Origin: Dorea sp.
GTDB lineage: Bacteria > Bacillota > Clostridia > Lachnospirales > Lachnospiraceae
Length of the DNA stretch: 64,000 nt
Direction of reading: 5' to 3'
Assembly (NCBI GenBank): GCA_022769185.1
Contig: JALEKG010000047.1
Location: 1-64,000, forward strand
Made by a program: the position numbers and the translations under genes. The notes beneath the pieces were generated by a model. The model searched no databases. It was not told the DNA's origin and saw only the letters and a program-made list of their open reading frames with translations. Position 1 is the stretch's first letter. Each line of letters starts with the position of its first letter. Of the stretch, positions 1 to 9,951 are shown piece after piece.

Positions 1-134
1 TTTCCGGCTTTTGGCTTATTATAGATGCTTTTTGACGTAAATGCCACCATTTTTGTAACAAAAAACTTCCACCCGGTGGAATTTAATCCTACAAGGTGGA
101 AGTAAGTCTTACAAAGTGGAATTAACTTTTACAA
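1..134. mobile_element. Probable terminus of an insertion sequence (IS21-like suspected), body to the left of the window
   Basis: Three tandem ~20-bp units (75-94, 95-114, 115-134) plus an inverted copy at 53-73; minus-strand TATAAT at 21-26 pointing out of the window. Confidence 0.45.
75..134. repeat. Three tandem degenerate 20-bp repeats: ggtggaatttaatcctacaa / ggtggaagtaagtcttacaa / agtggaattaacttttacaa
   Basis: Read directly; TTCCACC-C-GGTGGAA palindrome at 67-81 joins the inverted copy to unit 1. Confidence 0.9.
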
Positions 135-946
135 GTGACCATATTTTCTAACTTTAATAACTGACAGGCATTTTTATAAAGAATTCGCTCTTTCTCCTCT
201 TCAGAAAGCGGCATCTTTGAAAAAACTTCCACAAACTGTTTCTGTCCGGCCCACGGAGAATCCGTTGCAAATAAAATCTTATCTGCACCATGCATCCTGA
301 CAATCCGAAGGAACTGTTCCTCTGGCATCCGGTCTAATACAACACCAGTATCAAAATACACTTCTTCCCCTACCAGATATCGTTCTACATCATCCCACAG
401 AGCATTTCCACCCATATGTGCAAGAACCAGTTTCTCAGGCTTTACTTCCCGGATCACTTCCCGCGCCATCTCTGGAGTACAGTGGATATCTTCCGGGCAT
501 TTCGGATCAACACCTGCATGAACTACGATGATCAGTCCCAGTTCGGATGCATCACTGATCAGGCGCTTATATCTGAGATCATTAAAATAACAGTCCTGAT
601 AATCCGGATGAAGCTTGATTCCTTTCATCCCCATCGCTTTTAGATTTTTTAATTCATGTTTTACATCTGAACAGTCCGGATGAATTCCTCCAAACGAAAT
701 GACCGGTGCCTCCTGATACTGCGCGGCAAACCGGTTCACAGAATCCATCTGCGATACCTTTGTTACAGCCGGAAGCGCAACAGATATGGCAATTCCCGCC
801 TCCTGTGCCGACTTCTTAAGTCCTTCATATGTACCATTCGTATAAGGTGAAGAATGACAGACATTACTTAAGAAATCCAATGTCTTCTCTGCAATTTTAT
901 CCGGAAATATATGAGTATGAAAATCAATTACCATCTTTTTTTTCAC
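122..946 (-). CDS. Amidohydrolase family metal-dependent hydrolase (TIM barrel)
   Basis: N-terminal DFHTHIFP, KGIKLHPDYQ, VVHAG, LAHMGG, LFATDSPW motifs; start may be 934. Confidence 0.8.
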   Translation of the reverse strand: MKKKMVIDFHTHIFPDKIAEKTLDFLSNVCHSSPYTNGTYEGLKKSAQEAGIAISVALPAVTKVSQMDSVNRFAAQYQEAPVISFGGIHPDCSDVKHELKNLKAMGMKGIKLHPDYQDCYFNDLRYKRLISDASELGLIIVVHAGVDPKCPEDIHCTPEMAREVIREVKPEKLVLAHMGGNALWDDVERYLVGEEVYFDTGVVLDRMPEEQFLRIVRMHGADKILFATDSPWAGQKQFVEVFSKMPLSEEEKERILYKNACQLLKLENMVTCKS

Positions 947-1349
947 TTTCCTTCATTTTATCATAACAATATCCAATGATATCCCGTCTGGTAATGATTC
1001 CGATAAAATGTTCATCATCATCAACCACAGGAACATAATTCTGTTCCATGGCTTTCTCAATCAGATCCTCCATCTTAGATTCTGCTGTCACACACTGATA
1101 GTCTACCCGACGCTCAATCTTCATAATACTGATTTCTTCTGCTTCCTTAATATTGAACAGATCCAGTTTCTTTAAGGACCATAAAAGATCACCTTCTGTG
1201 ATGGATCCTACATATTTCCCCTCCCGATTTAAAATCGGAACACTGGAATATTTATGATATTCCATAATCTCCAACGCCTGACGAAGTGTATGATAGTCAT
1301 ATATATAAGCCAGCTCACTCTTCGGCTTCAGGAAAAAAAGTATATTCAT
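924..1349 (-). CDS. CBS domain-containing protein
   Basis: Two CBS-like repeats (SSVPILNREGKYVGSITEGDLL; YVPVVDDDEHFIGIITRRDII). Confidence 0.85.
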   Translation of the reverse strand: MNILFFLKPKSELAYIYDYHTLRQALEIMEYHKYSSVPILNREGKYVGSITEGDLLWSLKKLDLFNIKEAEEISIMKIERRVDYQCVTAESKMEDLIEKAMEQNYVPVVDDDEHFIGIITRRDIIGYCYDKMKESEKKDGN

Positions 1350-1367
1350 TTCAATCTCCCCAAATTA

Positions 1368-2699
1368 TTAAATCATTGTCTTTACAAAAATATCATAGAT
1401 CGCATTGATTGCAGCATTAAAATCATGATTTCTCACACCAATGATGATATTCAGCTCACTGGATCCCTGATCGATCATTTTTACATTTACATTTGCATGC
1501 GCAAGTGCAGAAAAAATTCTGCCGGAGGTTCCTCTGGTTGCACGCATTCCCCTTCCTACTACCGCAATCAGTGCAAGATCAGACTCTAATTCCAGAAAAT
1601 CCGGTTCTACTGCTCTATGAATTCCTGCAATCACTTTCTGTTCTTTTTCTTCAAATTCATCCTGATGTACAAAAATGGTCATCGTATCAATACCGGAAGG
1701 CATGTGTTCAATGGAAATATTATTTTCCGCAAATACCTCCAGTACACGCTTACAGAATCCCACTTCGGAGTTCATCATCGCTTTTTCAATCGTAATAGAT
1801 GCGAAATCCTTCTTTCCGGCAACACCGGTGATCACAAAGCGCGGTTTTCTGCAGGTATCTTCTACGATCAGAGTCCCTTTATCTTCCGGCGCATTTGTAT
1901 TGCGGATATTGATCGGGATTCCTTCTTTGCGGACCGGGAAGATCGCATCTTCATGAAGCACGGTTGCTCCCATATAAGAAAGCTCTCTCAATTCTCTGTA
2001 CGTGATTACATCGATCGGTTTCGGATTCTTGACCACTCTCGGGTCTGCGATCAGGAATCCGGATACATCCGTCCAGTTCTCATACATATCAGCGTGTACT
2101 GCCTTTGCAACGATGGAACCGGTGATATCAGATCCTCCTCTGGAGAATGTCCGGATCCTTCCATCCGGTCCGGAGCCATAAAATCCCGGAATCACTGCGC
2201 GCTCTGTACGCTCCAGTCTTTCGGAAAGAATGGTATCCGTCTTTTCTATATCCAGATTTCCCTTTTCATCAAAGAAGATAACATCAGCCGCGTCAATGAA
2301 TTCATATCCAAGATATGCTGCCATCACAATCCCATTCAGATATTCACCTCTGGATGCCGCATAATCTCTTCCGATCTTTTTGCTGAAATTCGTACGGATC
2401 GTCTTAAATTCCTCTTCCAGGCTCAACGACAGGTCAAGTCCTTCGATAATGCTGTTATATCTCTCTTCAATTGCGCGGAACTGCTCTTCAAAACATACTT
2501 CTGAATCCTCTTCCAGAATTGCCTGTCCATAGCAGCTGTACAACATATCTGTCACTTTTGTATCATCCGGCGTGCGTTTACCAGGTGCTGAAGGAACGAC
2601 ATATCTTCTGGTCTCATCCTTCCTGATAATTCTTCCGACTTTTTTAAACTGCTCTGCACTTGCCAACGAACTTCCACCAAATTTTACAACCTTTTTCAT
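1368..2699 (-). CDS. lysC: Aspartate kinase
   Basis: KFGGSSLA N-terminus, SRGGSDITGSIVA, C-terminal ACT domains. Confidence 0.9.
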   Translation of the reverse strand: MKKVVKFGGSSLASAEQFKKVGRIIRKDETRRYVVPSAPGKRTPDDTKVTDMLYSCYGQAILEEDSEVCFEEQFRAIEERYNSIIEGLDLSLSLEEEFKTIRTNFSKKIGRDYAASRGEYLNGIVMAAYLGYEFIDAADVIFFDEKGNLDIEKTDTILSERLERTERAVIPGFYGSGPDGRIRTFSRGGSDITGSIVAKAVHADMYENWTDVSGFLIADPRVVKNPKPIDVITYRELRELSYMGATVLHEDAIFPVRKEGIPINIRNTNAPEDKGTLIVEDTCRKPRFVITGVAGKKDFASITIEKAMMNSEVGFCKRVLEVFAENNISIEHMPSGIDTMTIFVHQDEFEEKEQKVIAGIHRAVEPDFLELESDLALIAVVGRGMRATRGTSGRIFSALAHANVNVKMIDQGSSELNIIIGVRNHDFNAAINAIYDIFVKTMI

Positions 2700-2769
2700 C
2701 TTCTTTCGTATTCCTCCAACCTACATTTCTTATTAACCCTTATTATATTACATCATTTTCCAGATATCT

Positions 2770-3249
2770 TCAACGAATTACGTCTGCAAATTTTGCATTT
2801 GTCGCCTTCTTAAGATCCTGAGGCTTCAACTGGATCTGCATCCCGAGCTTTCCGCCGCTGACGTACATTTTTTCCAACTCCTCTGCATCCTGCTGGATCA
2901 CCGTTGGAAACTGTTTCTTCATCCCGATTGCTGTACAGCCGCCGCGGACATATCCGGTTACTTTTGTTAGTTCCTTCAGATGGAGCATCTCCAGTGATTT
3001 CTCACCAACCACCTTTGCAGCTTTCTTAAAATCAATCTCCTCTTCTATCGGAATCACAAATACATAATGAGCTCCCGTTTTCCCGATGGTCACAAGCGTT
3101 TTGTATACGACTTTATGATCATATCCCAGTTGATCTGCCACCTGGATCCCATCTGTAAATTCGTCACATTCGTATTCCTCGTAGGTATACGGAATCTTCT
3201 GCCGGTCCAGCATCCGCATTGCATTCGTCTTGACTTCTTTTTTGCTCAT
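2770..3249 (-). CDS. ybaK: Cys-tRNA(Pro) deacylase, YbaK/EbsC type
   Basis: KTNAMRMLDRQKIPY, KTLV, GYVRGGCTAIGMKK motifs. Confidence 0.88.
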   Translation of the reverse strand: MSKKEVKTNAMRMLDRQKIPYTYEEYECDEFTDGIQVADQLGYDHKVVYKTLVTIGKTGAHYVFVIPIEEEIDFKKAAKVVGEKSLEMLHLKELTKVTGYVRGGCTAIGMKKQFPTVIQQDAEELEKMYVSGGKLGMQIQLKPQDLKKATNAKFADVIR

Positions 3250-3279
3250 CTTCTGTCATCTCCCATCCTGCCAGCTTAT

Positions 3280-4062
3280 TTATCTTATCTCATTTCCCAG
3301 ATCTTCTAATGAAATAAAAGGATCCGAGCCCTGTGACATATGATTTTTTGCATATACTTCCAGTCTGTGGTAATGCATCGGAACTTCCTCATCCTCTATT
3401 CCGATAAATGCAAGAAAAGCCTCCATTACCAGATCTGGCTTCAGGTTCTGTTCACTTCCTGTGGCAAGAAACAAATAAATGCTGTCGCTATTCTGTCCGG
3501 CTTTCCCCGTCAACACCTCCATCTGGTAAATCATCGGCTTAATATCGACCTCTTTTTCACTGCGTTTCGTTTTCTTCATGACAACAATCTCCGGCTGGGC
3601 CATGAATGCCTCTACACGTTCCTGCCATTCTTCCGGAAGTGCCATCGTAATCTCAGAAGTCTTCCGGGATTCCAAAAGTGTCACACGATAGCTCGCTGCC
3701 GCAACGATCGTCATTCCACTGGACTTTTTATCATCCGGAATCTCACGGAAGCTTACAACCTCCATTCCTTCCACCATGGTACGGTTCAGCTGTTCTACCG
3801 CTTTTTCAGATGAAATTGGTTCCTTCAGTTCGATATCCAGATATTCTCCGTCACTGGTAACTCCAACTCCAAGAGGCTGTGCAAAGGACATGATCATGTG
3901 CGGACTGTACCCTCCTGTATATGCAATGGGGATCTCCGCTCTTCTCATGGCCTTCTGGAAATATCTCATCACATCCAGATGCCCGATAAATTTCATAAAT
4001 CCATATTTTCGAAATTTAATTCTTACCTTCAACACAGACACCTCCCTTCCATTTTGCAACAC
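3280..4062 (-). CDS. TIGR03936-type radical SAM-associated protein (DUF2344)
   Basis: VRIKFRKYGFMKFIGHLDVMRYFQKAMRRAEIPIAYTGGYSPHMIMSFAQPLGVG; likely GTG start near 4035 behind GGGAGGTG. Confidence 0.85.
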   Translation of the reverse strand: MLQNGREVSVLKVRIKFRKYGFMKFIGHLDVMRYFQKAMRRAEIPIAYTGGYSPHMIMSFAQPLGVGVTSDGEYLDIELKEPISSEKAVEQLNRTMVEGMEVVSFREIPDDKKSSGMTIVAAASYRVTLLESRKTSEITMALPEEWQERVEAFMAQPEIVVMKKTKRSEKEVDIKPMIYQMEVLTGKAGQNSDSIYLFLATGSEQNLKPDLVMEAFLAFIGIEDEEVPMHYHRLEVYAKNHMSQGSDPFISLEDLGNEIR

Positions 4063-5881
4063 CGCATCCGGAACACTGCATCCGGCAGTTCGGAGTTACT
4101 TCTGCTCTCATAGCACGTTCCCATTCACGCTGTAAAAATTGTTTTGTTACACCGATATCGATAAAATCCCATGGGAACAGCTCATCCAGTGGTCTCTCCC
4201 TCAGATTATAAAATGCAATATCAACGCCTGTGTTTTCAAAAGCCTGCATCCATTTTTCATTCTCAAACTGATCGCTCCAGGAATCATACAGACAGCCCAG
4301 ACGATAGGCTTCTCTGATCACGGCTGCCGTCTTCCGGTCGCCTCTTGCAAATACACCTTCCAAAACAGTCACTTCTGCATCATGCCAGTGATACTTCAGA
4401 CTCTTGCGGTTCAGCTGCTCATTAAACGCATGCTTTACGATCGCTGCTCTTGCAATATATTCTTCATTTGTATACATCCTTGCCCACTGGAAAGGAGTAA
4501 ATGGCTTTGGAATAAAGAAGGAACTGCTGGCCGTGATCTGACATTTTCCATTGCGCTGATCCTTCGGGATCTCATAATATCTGCGCGCAATCTTATCCGC
4601 AAGCTCCGGAATTGCCCGCATGTCTTCCTCTGTCTCGGTCGGCAGGCCAAGCATGAAATACAGCTTTACCTTATTCCATCCGCCGTCAAATGCCTGTCCG
4701 GCTCCGTCCAGAATATCCTCTTCGGTCAGTCCTTTATTGATGACATTGCGCATTCTCTGCGATCCCGCCTCCGGGGCAAATGTCAGGCTGCTCTTTCGGA
4801 TATCCTGCACCTGTCCCATCACATCCAGAGAAAATGCATCGATCCTTAAGGAAGGAAGGGAAATATTAATCCCATCTTTTTGAAACTCATCGATGAGAAA
4901 TGTTACCAGTTCTTTTAATTCACTATAGTCACTGGTACTTAAGGAACTTAAGGAGATCTCCTCGTGCCCGGTATTTTTCAACATCTTATAGGCATATTCT
5001 TTTAACTTTTCCACATTTCTTTCCCGGGTCGGACGATATAACATTCCGGCCTGACAGAAACGGCAGCCACGGATACATCCTCTCTGCACCTCCAGTACCA
5101 CCCGGTCCTGTGTTACTTTAATAAATGGAACCACCGGTTTTTCCGGATATGTCGTGGCCGTCACATCCATGACCACCTGCTTTTTAATCTTCTCTTTTGC
5201 ATGCGGATTATTCGGTAGAAAGGAAGCGATGGTACCATCTTCATTATATTTGACATCATAAAAAGAAGGAACATAAATTCCCTCAATTTCTGCGGCCATT
5301 TCCAGGTAGTCCTTTCTGGAACCACCATTCTTTTTATTCTCTTTATACGCATCCAGGAGCTGATCGTAGACCGTTTCTCCTTCTCCAATATAGAACAGGT
5401 CAAAAAACTCTGCTAATGGCTCCGGATTGTAGGTACACGGTCCTCCTCCGATGACGATTGGATCTGACTCATCACGTTCTGACGCCTCCAATGGGATTCC
5501 GCTCAGATCCAGAACCTGTAAGATATTCGTATAACACATCTCATACTGGATCGTAATACCCAGAAAATCAAAATCTTTGATCGGATCCTGGGATTCCAGT
5601 GCAAATAATGGAATATGCTCGTCCCGCATGATACGATCCAGGTCTACCCACGGGGAATAGACTCTCTCGCACCAGACATCTTCCCTCCGGTTAAACATAT
5701 CGTAGAGGATCTGGATTCCCAGATGGGACATACCAATCTCATACACGTCCGGGAAGCACATTGCAAAGCGGATGTCTACCTTATTTTTGTCCTTCACTAT
5801 GGAATTCACCTCACCGCCGATATAGCGTGCCGGCTTTTCTATCTTCAACAACACATCATCACTTAAAGCTAATTTTCTCAC
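4016..5881 (-). CDS. TIGR03960-type B12-binding radical SAM protein
   Basis: CIRGCRFCQAG radical SAM Cys motif, DVYEIGMSHLG N-terminus, C-terminal Cys motif CRMQCSGCG. Confidence 0.88.
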   Translation of the reverse strand: MRKLALSDDVLLKIEKPARYIGGEVNSIVKDKNKVDIRFAMCFPDVYEIGMSHLGIQILYDMFNRREDVWCERVYSPWVDLDRIMRDEHIPLFALESQDPIKDFDFLGITIQYEMCYTNILQVLDLSGIPLEASERDESDPIVIGGGPCTYNPEPLAEFFDLFYIGEGETVYDQLLDAYKENKKNGGSRKDYLEMAAEIEGIYVPSFYDVKYNEDGTIASFLPNNPHAKEKIKKQVVMDVTATTYPEKPVVPFIKVTQDRVVLEVQRGCIRGCRFCQAGMLYRPTRERNVEKLKEYAYKMLKNTGHEEISLSSLSTSDYSELKELVTFLIDEFQKDGINISLPSLRIDAFSLDVMGQVQDIRKSSLTFAPEAGSQRMRNVINKGLTEEDILDGAGQAFDGGWNKVKLYFMLGLPTETEEDMRAIPELADKIARRYYEIPKDQRNGKCQITASSSFFIPKPFTPFQWARMYTNEEYIARAAIVKHAFNEQLNRKSLKYHWHDAEVTVLEGVFARGDRKTAAVIREAYRLGCLYDSWSDQFENEKWMQAFENTGVDIAFYNLRERPLDELFPWDFIDIGVTKQFLQREWERAMRAEVTPNCRMQCSGCGVAKWKGGVCVEGKN

Positions 5882-5940
5882 TAATTAACACCTCATTTGG
5901 TCCATATTGTACACATTTCAACACTGTGTGGACATAATGA

Positions 5941-5969
5941 TATTAAACGATAATATACACCGTTGTCAA
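5941..5969 (-). promoter_or_regulatory. Candidate sigma-A promoter for the radical SAM pair
   Basis: TTGACA (5964-5969) - 17 nt - TTAATA (5941-5946). Confidence 0.45.
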
Positions 5970-6017
5970 ATAGAAATCATGATCTTCATCTGAAACCTTG
6001 GCCCGTCTGAACAAAGG

Positions 6018-6047
6018 AAAAGCCCTGGAATTGTCCCAGAGCTTTTT
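6018..6047 (-). terminator. Intrinsic terminator after GH2 gene
   Basis: aaaagccctgg ... ccagagctttt inverted repeat flanked by A/T runs. Confidence 0.75.
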
Positions 6048-6058
6048 CGACATTCAGC

Positions 6059-8326
6059 TTATTTTGTTTCCTCTTTTTTGATCTTGATCAGTTTATCATT
6101 CAGTTCTCTCTTAAATTCAGCAGTAACAGCTTTTCCTGCCATCTTAAGCATATCAGATAAGCGCATCATCAAGTAGAAGTTTGCCATCGGATTGTCTTCT
6201 TCTTGAGTTTCTACATTCTGATTTCCAGAATCGATCATTGTGAATGCTCCCTTGCCCATTACTGCACCAAACGCTTCTTTTACGATCTCTGCCGTTTCAG
6301 CATTTGCAAACAGTTCTCCGATCTTGCACTTGATGTTATAATATCCTTCCGGACATTCCAGTGGCTTGCGTGCCGCCCGGGCTGCCGGATCATCAAACCA
6401 GTTTGCTGCCTCATTGCCCTCTGGCAGATCGTAGGCAAAGTTGTGTTCTGCCACACCATTTAATGTAATCGTATTTGCCTCTACATCACCACATTTTGCA
6501 GTCACAGTATTTGCCCCATCATTTAAAGCAACATTTGTAAATACCACTGCGTGATCCACTGCTTCTTTTTTTGCAACTTCTTCTCCATTTACAACCAGTG
6601 TTACATTCGGACAGTTCGTATATACTGTCACAATACGTTCTTCCGGTGCGCGGTCTGCAAAACGCTCCCCACAAACGTGGATCATTGGTTCTGTAGTCCA
6701 GTATGCTTTATAGATATAGAATGCGTCCTTCTTAATCTTACGGTCATAAGTAATCAGACCCTTATTATTACGTCCCTGGACACCACCTTCATCACGTGCA
6801 TCTGCAGCAAAGTCAAACATATTCCATACATGAGTGCTCCACAGATATGGACGTGTTGCAAATGTCTTCAGCATTTCATGATGATAATGTGCCGCATATT
6901 CTTCGGTATAATCATGGTTGTCCGGCATCGTCGTATGCCATTTCAGGATTGCTTCCGCACCATATTCTGATACACCAAGCGGACGATCCGGATTCATTGC
7001 ATGGAATTTATCCAGCCATGGTCCGTTGTCCTCTACATCTCCTACATACCATCCAAAATAGTGATTGTAACTGAGTACATCTGTAATATATACATGTTCA
7101 CTGTCCATCGGAACCATAGATACCTCTGCCATGGTAGTCAGTCTGCTCGGATCCATTTTCTTTGCCAGTGCATGAAGATCTGTCAGATTACGGTACAGTG
7201 CCTCTGTCTCACCGTTGATCGTAATCTCATTCGAGATTCCCCAGAAACAGATTGCCGGATGATTGTAATTCTGAGCAATCAGCTCAGTCATCTGGCTGAT
7301 CGTGTTATCGTAAGCTTCCTGGGAAGGAATAAAGCTGCTGATAAATGGAATCTCTGCCCAGAGTACGAATCCAGTATGGTCACACAGATCGTAGAAATAC
7401 TGGTCATGCTGATAATGTGCCAGACGGATGGTATTTGCTCCTACTTCTTTGATCAGTGCAATATCTTCTTCATGGTCTTCTTTGGAAATTGCCCATCCTT
7501 TATCCTGGCGATCCTGATGACGGGATACCCCATGCAGCGGACAGCTCTTTCCATTCAGGAAGAATCCTCTCTCTGGATCCACATGGAATCCGCGGTAACC
7601 ATACGTTACAACCACTGTATCCAGAACTTCTCCGTCTTTTACAATAGAAGCCTCACAAGTATAGCAGTAAGGATCTTCCATTCCATTCCACAGATGTGGT
7701 TCTTTTACATTCAGTTTCAGAACTGTATGATCTTCCGCTTCTGTCTCGCCAGATGCTGCCACATTGCCGTCAGCATCTTTTAACTCTGCCTTTACGGTAC
7801 ATCCTTCTGCATTCACCGGGAACAGATCCAGACGGGTCTTTCCTGTAACATGTGGTGTTACAAATACCGCATCTGTTCCTGTCTTCAACAGATCAAAGTG
7901 CGCAGGAGCCACTTCAATAAAATTCACATCACGGTACAGTCCTCCATAGAATGTAAAGTCTGCATTCTGTGGATAGATATCACTCTTCTGATTGGTCACA
8001 ACCACGGTCAGTACATTTCCTTCCGGTTTCATAGCTGGTGTCAGATCATAGCGGAAGGTTGAAAAACCACCCTTATGTGTCCCAAGTTCACGGTCATTGC
8101 AATATACGGTTGCCACATGGTTTGCTCCCTGGATCTCAATATACTGCTTCTTTCCTTCTGTCGGATCCGGCAGATCAATACGGTAGGTTGCAAGCCCTCT
8201 CCAGTAATCATTGCCTCCATCCTGTCCATCAAGTGCATTCCAGGTATGCGGAAGTGCGATTGTCGTAAACGCTTCTCCGCTTTTTGCGAACTGAGCTGCA
8301 GTCAACAAGGTTTTCGTTCTCATCAT
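6059..8326 (-). CDS. Glycoside hydrolase family 2 (beta-galactosidase-like)
   Basis: GVSRHQDRQDKGWA, WGISNEI acid/base, GVSEYGAEA nucleophile; ATG at 8326 follows AAAGGAG (ORF track starts at 8344). Confidence 0.88.
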   Translation of the reverse strand: MMRTKTLLTAAQFAKSGEAFTTIALPHTWNALDGQDGGNDYWRGLATYRIDLPDPTEGKKQYIEIQGANHVATVYCNDRELGTHKGGFSTFRYDLTPAMKPEGNVLTVVVTNQKSDIYPQNADFTFYGGLYRDVNFIEVAPAHFDLLKTGTDAVFVTPHVTGKTRLDLFPVNAEGCTVKAELKDADGNVAASGETEAEDHTVLKLNVKEPHLWNGMEDPYCYTCEASIVKDGEVLDTVVVTYGYRGFHVDPERGFFLNGKSCPLHGVSRHQDRQDKGWAISKEDHEEDIALIKEVGANTIRLAHYQHDQYFYDLCDHTGFVLWAEIPFISSFIPSQEAYDNTISQMTELIAQNYNHPAICFWGISNEITINGETEALYRNLTDLHALAKKMDPSRLTTMAEVSMVPMDSEHVYITDVLSYNHYFGWYVGDVEDNGPWLDKFHAMNPDRPLGVSEYGAEAILKWHTTMPDNHDYTEEYAAHYHHEMLKTFATRPYLWSTHVWNMFDFAADARDEGGVQGRNNKGLITYDRKIKKDAFYIYKAYWTTEPMIHVCGERFADRAPEERIVTVYTNCPNVTLVVNGEEVAKKEAVDHAVVFTNVALNDGANTVTAKCGDVEANTITLNGVAEHNFAYDLPEGNEAANWFDDPAARAARKPLECPEGYYNIKCKIGELFANAETAEIVKEAFGAVMGKGAFTMIDSGNQNVETQEEDNPMANFYLMMRLSDMLKMAGKAVTAEFKRELNDKLIKIKKEETK

Positions 8327-8378
8327 AATTTCTCCTTTCATCATTCAGTCTCTATTCATTTTTATTAGATTTTCCAAT

Positions 8379-9770
8379 TTAAATCTCTCCACGGCGACGT
8401 TTTAATTCAGCGATATTTTCTTCTACACGTGTTTTATTCAATGGGTAGAGGAATATTAACACAATCGCAACAAGAATAAATCCAACAATTGGAATATAAC
8501 AGGACATTTTGAAAATACCTAATGTAACATCCGGGTCAAAAGCGGTTGCCTGCGTATATCCGATCAGGGACAAGAGTATACCTGTTAATCCAGAAGCAAG
8601 TGCCTGTCCCACTTTACGTGCGAAAGAATAGACAGAATATATGGTTCCGTCTTCCCGGACACCCGTTTTCACTTCTGAATCGTCAATAACGTCTGTGATC
8701 ATAGCCCAGATTACTGTATTAAAGAAACCAATTCCCAAATAAGCGACTGCTGAAAAACCAACGTATACAAATGGATTTTCCGGTCTGACGATTAGACATG
8801 CCACATAAACAACAGCACTGACCAGACACGCAGCTGTAGCTAGCTCTTTCTTTCCAAATTTGGTAGAAAGTTTTACTGCCAGAGGAGCACAGATGATCAG
8901 GATCACCAGATTTCCTACCAGACCTGCTACAGACTGAGCTGCTGCGGATCCGTAATAGTTCGGATATACATATCCAGACATCGTAGACATCCCAAGCTGA
9001 GCCAGAAGAAGAACGATAGCTGCTGCAATGATTCCCAGAAGAGAGCGATTGGTTACAAGGCTCTTTAACAGTTTTCCAATCTCCAGCTTTTGTGTATTAG
9101 CCTGTACCGGAACACGTTCACGAACCAGATTAAAACAAAGCAGGTAGCAGATAATCGCACAGATACTGAATACCCCTGCAATGATCGTCATACGGCTTCC
9201 GGAAAGAACGGTATTGCCATCTACTACTTCATAAGCAACCAGCGGAGTACCAACTCCGATTACCAGGCCGGCCAGAGTACCGCCAACAGTACGCCAGGTA
9301 GACAGCTGTGCACGGTCCTTAGCATCAGCAGAAATTGCAGATGCCATGGATCCATAAGGAATATTGATAGATGTATAGAAGATAGAACCCCACAAAAGAT
9401 ATGTGACTACCAGCCATACTACCTTGAATCCATAAGCCATATCAGCAAATGCAGACTGATAGATCAGGAAAGAAGCAATCGCCACCGGTCCACACATTCG
9501 TTTGATCCATGGTTTGAATTTACCGTCTTTGGTCGGTTTGGAACGGTCTACGATCTGTCCCATTGTCACATCTGTTACAGCATCCACGAAACGTGCTGCC
9601 ATCATCAAAAGACCAACGACACTTGCTGAGACACCCATAACATCTGTGTAGAATTTCAGCATAAACATGGAGGATAAAATAAATGTGAAATCGTTACCAA
9701 AATCACCGAACATGTACCCGATCTTGTCCTTTATTCCGAAAGGACGTACGGAAGCATTAGTATTAGACAT
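8379..9770 (-). CDS. MFS/GPH-family glycoside-cation symporter
   Basis: IKDKIGYMFGDFGNDFTFILSSMFMLKFYTDVMG, multiple TM segments; upstream of and co-oriented with GH2. Confidence 0.88.
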   Translation of the reverse strand: MSNTNASVRPFGIKDKIGYMFGDFGNDFTFILSSMFMLKFYTDVMGVSASVVGLLMMAARFVDAVTDVTMGQIVDRSKPTKDGKFKPWIKRMCGPVAIASFLIYQSAFADMAYGFKVVWLVVTYLLWGSIFYTSINIPYGSMASAISADAKDRAQLSTWRTVGGTLAGLVIGVGTPLVAYEVVDGNTVLSGSRMTIIAGVFSICAIICYLLCFNLVRERVPVQANTQKLEIGKLLKSLVTNRSLLGIIAAAIVLLLAQLGMSTMSGYVYPNYYGSAAAQSVAGLVGNLVILIICAPLAVKLSTKFGKKELATAACLVSAVVYVACLIVRPENPFVYVGFSAVAYLGIGFFNTVIWAMITDVIDDSEVKTGVREDGTIYSVYSFARKVGQALASGLTGILLSLIGYTQATAFDPDVTLGIFKMSCYIPIVGFILVAIVLIFLYPLNKTRVEENIAELKRRRGEI

Positions 9771-9951
9771 AATATTTCTCCTTTTCTTTATATCTTTTAT
9801 TTTGACAAAATTATACCATTCATTTTTTTAAATATATGAGGAAATTTTTTCCTATTTATCGTATTTTTTTTGTTCATGGTTGAAATACCCTAAAAATTGT
9901 ACGATAATAGATAATAATACTACGACTGCCAGGCGGCCAAGAGGAGCTTTT

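Noticed and set aside
75-134. CRISPR array
   Set aside because: Repeats are contiguous, degenerate, with no spacers and no cas genes.
1617-2504. 295-aa plus-strand ORF
   Set aside because: Antisense shadow of lysC, no SD, Cys/Phe/Arg-rich composition typical of reverse-frame translation.
2700-2769. Lysine riboswitch upstream of lysC
   Set aside because: Only ~70 nt and no recognisable aptamer; a typical L box is far longer.
4016-4062. Overlap of two radical SAM-related ORFs as a frameshifted fusion
   Set aside because: Both proteins are complete; the overlap shrinks to ~20 nt with the GTG start near 4035 behind an SD.
7001-7783. 260-aa plus-strand ORF
   Set aside because: Fully antisense to the GH2 gene, no protein-like motifs. 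The same applies to 4139..4849 and most other plus-strand ORFs over minus-strand genes.
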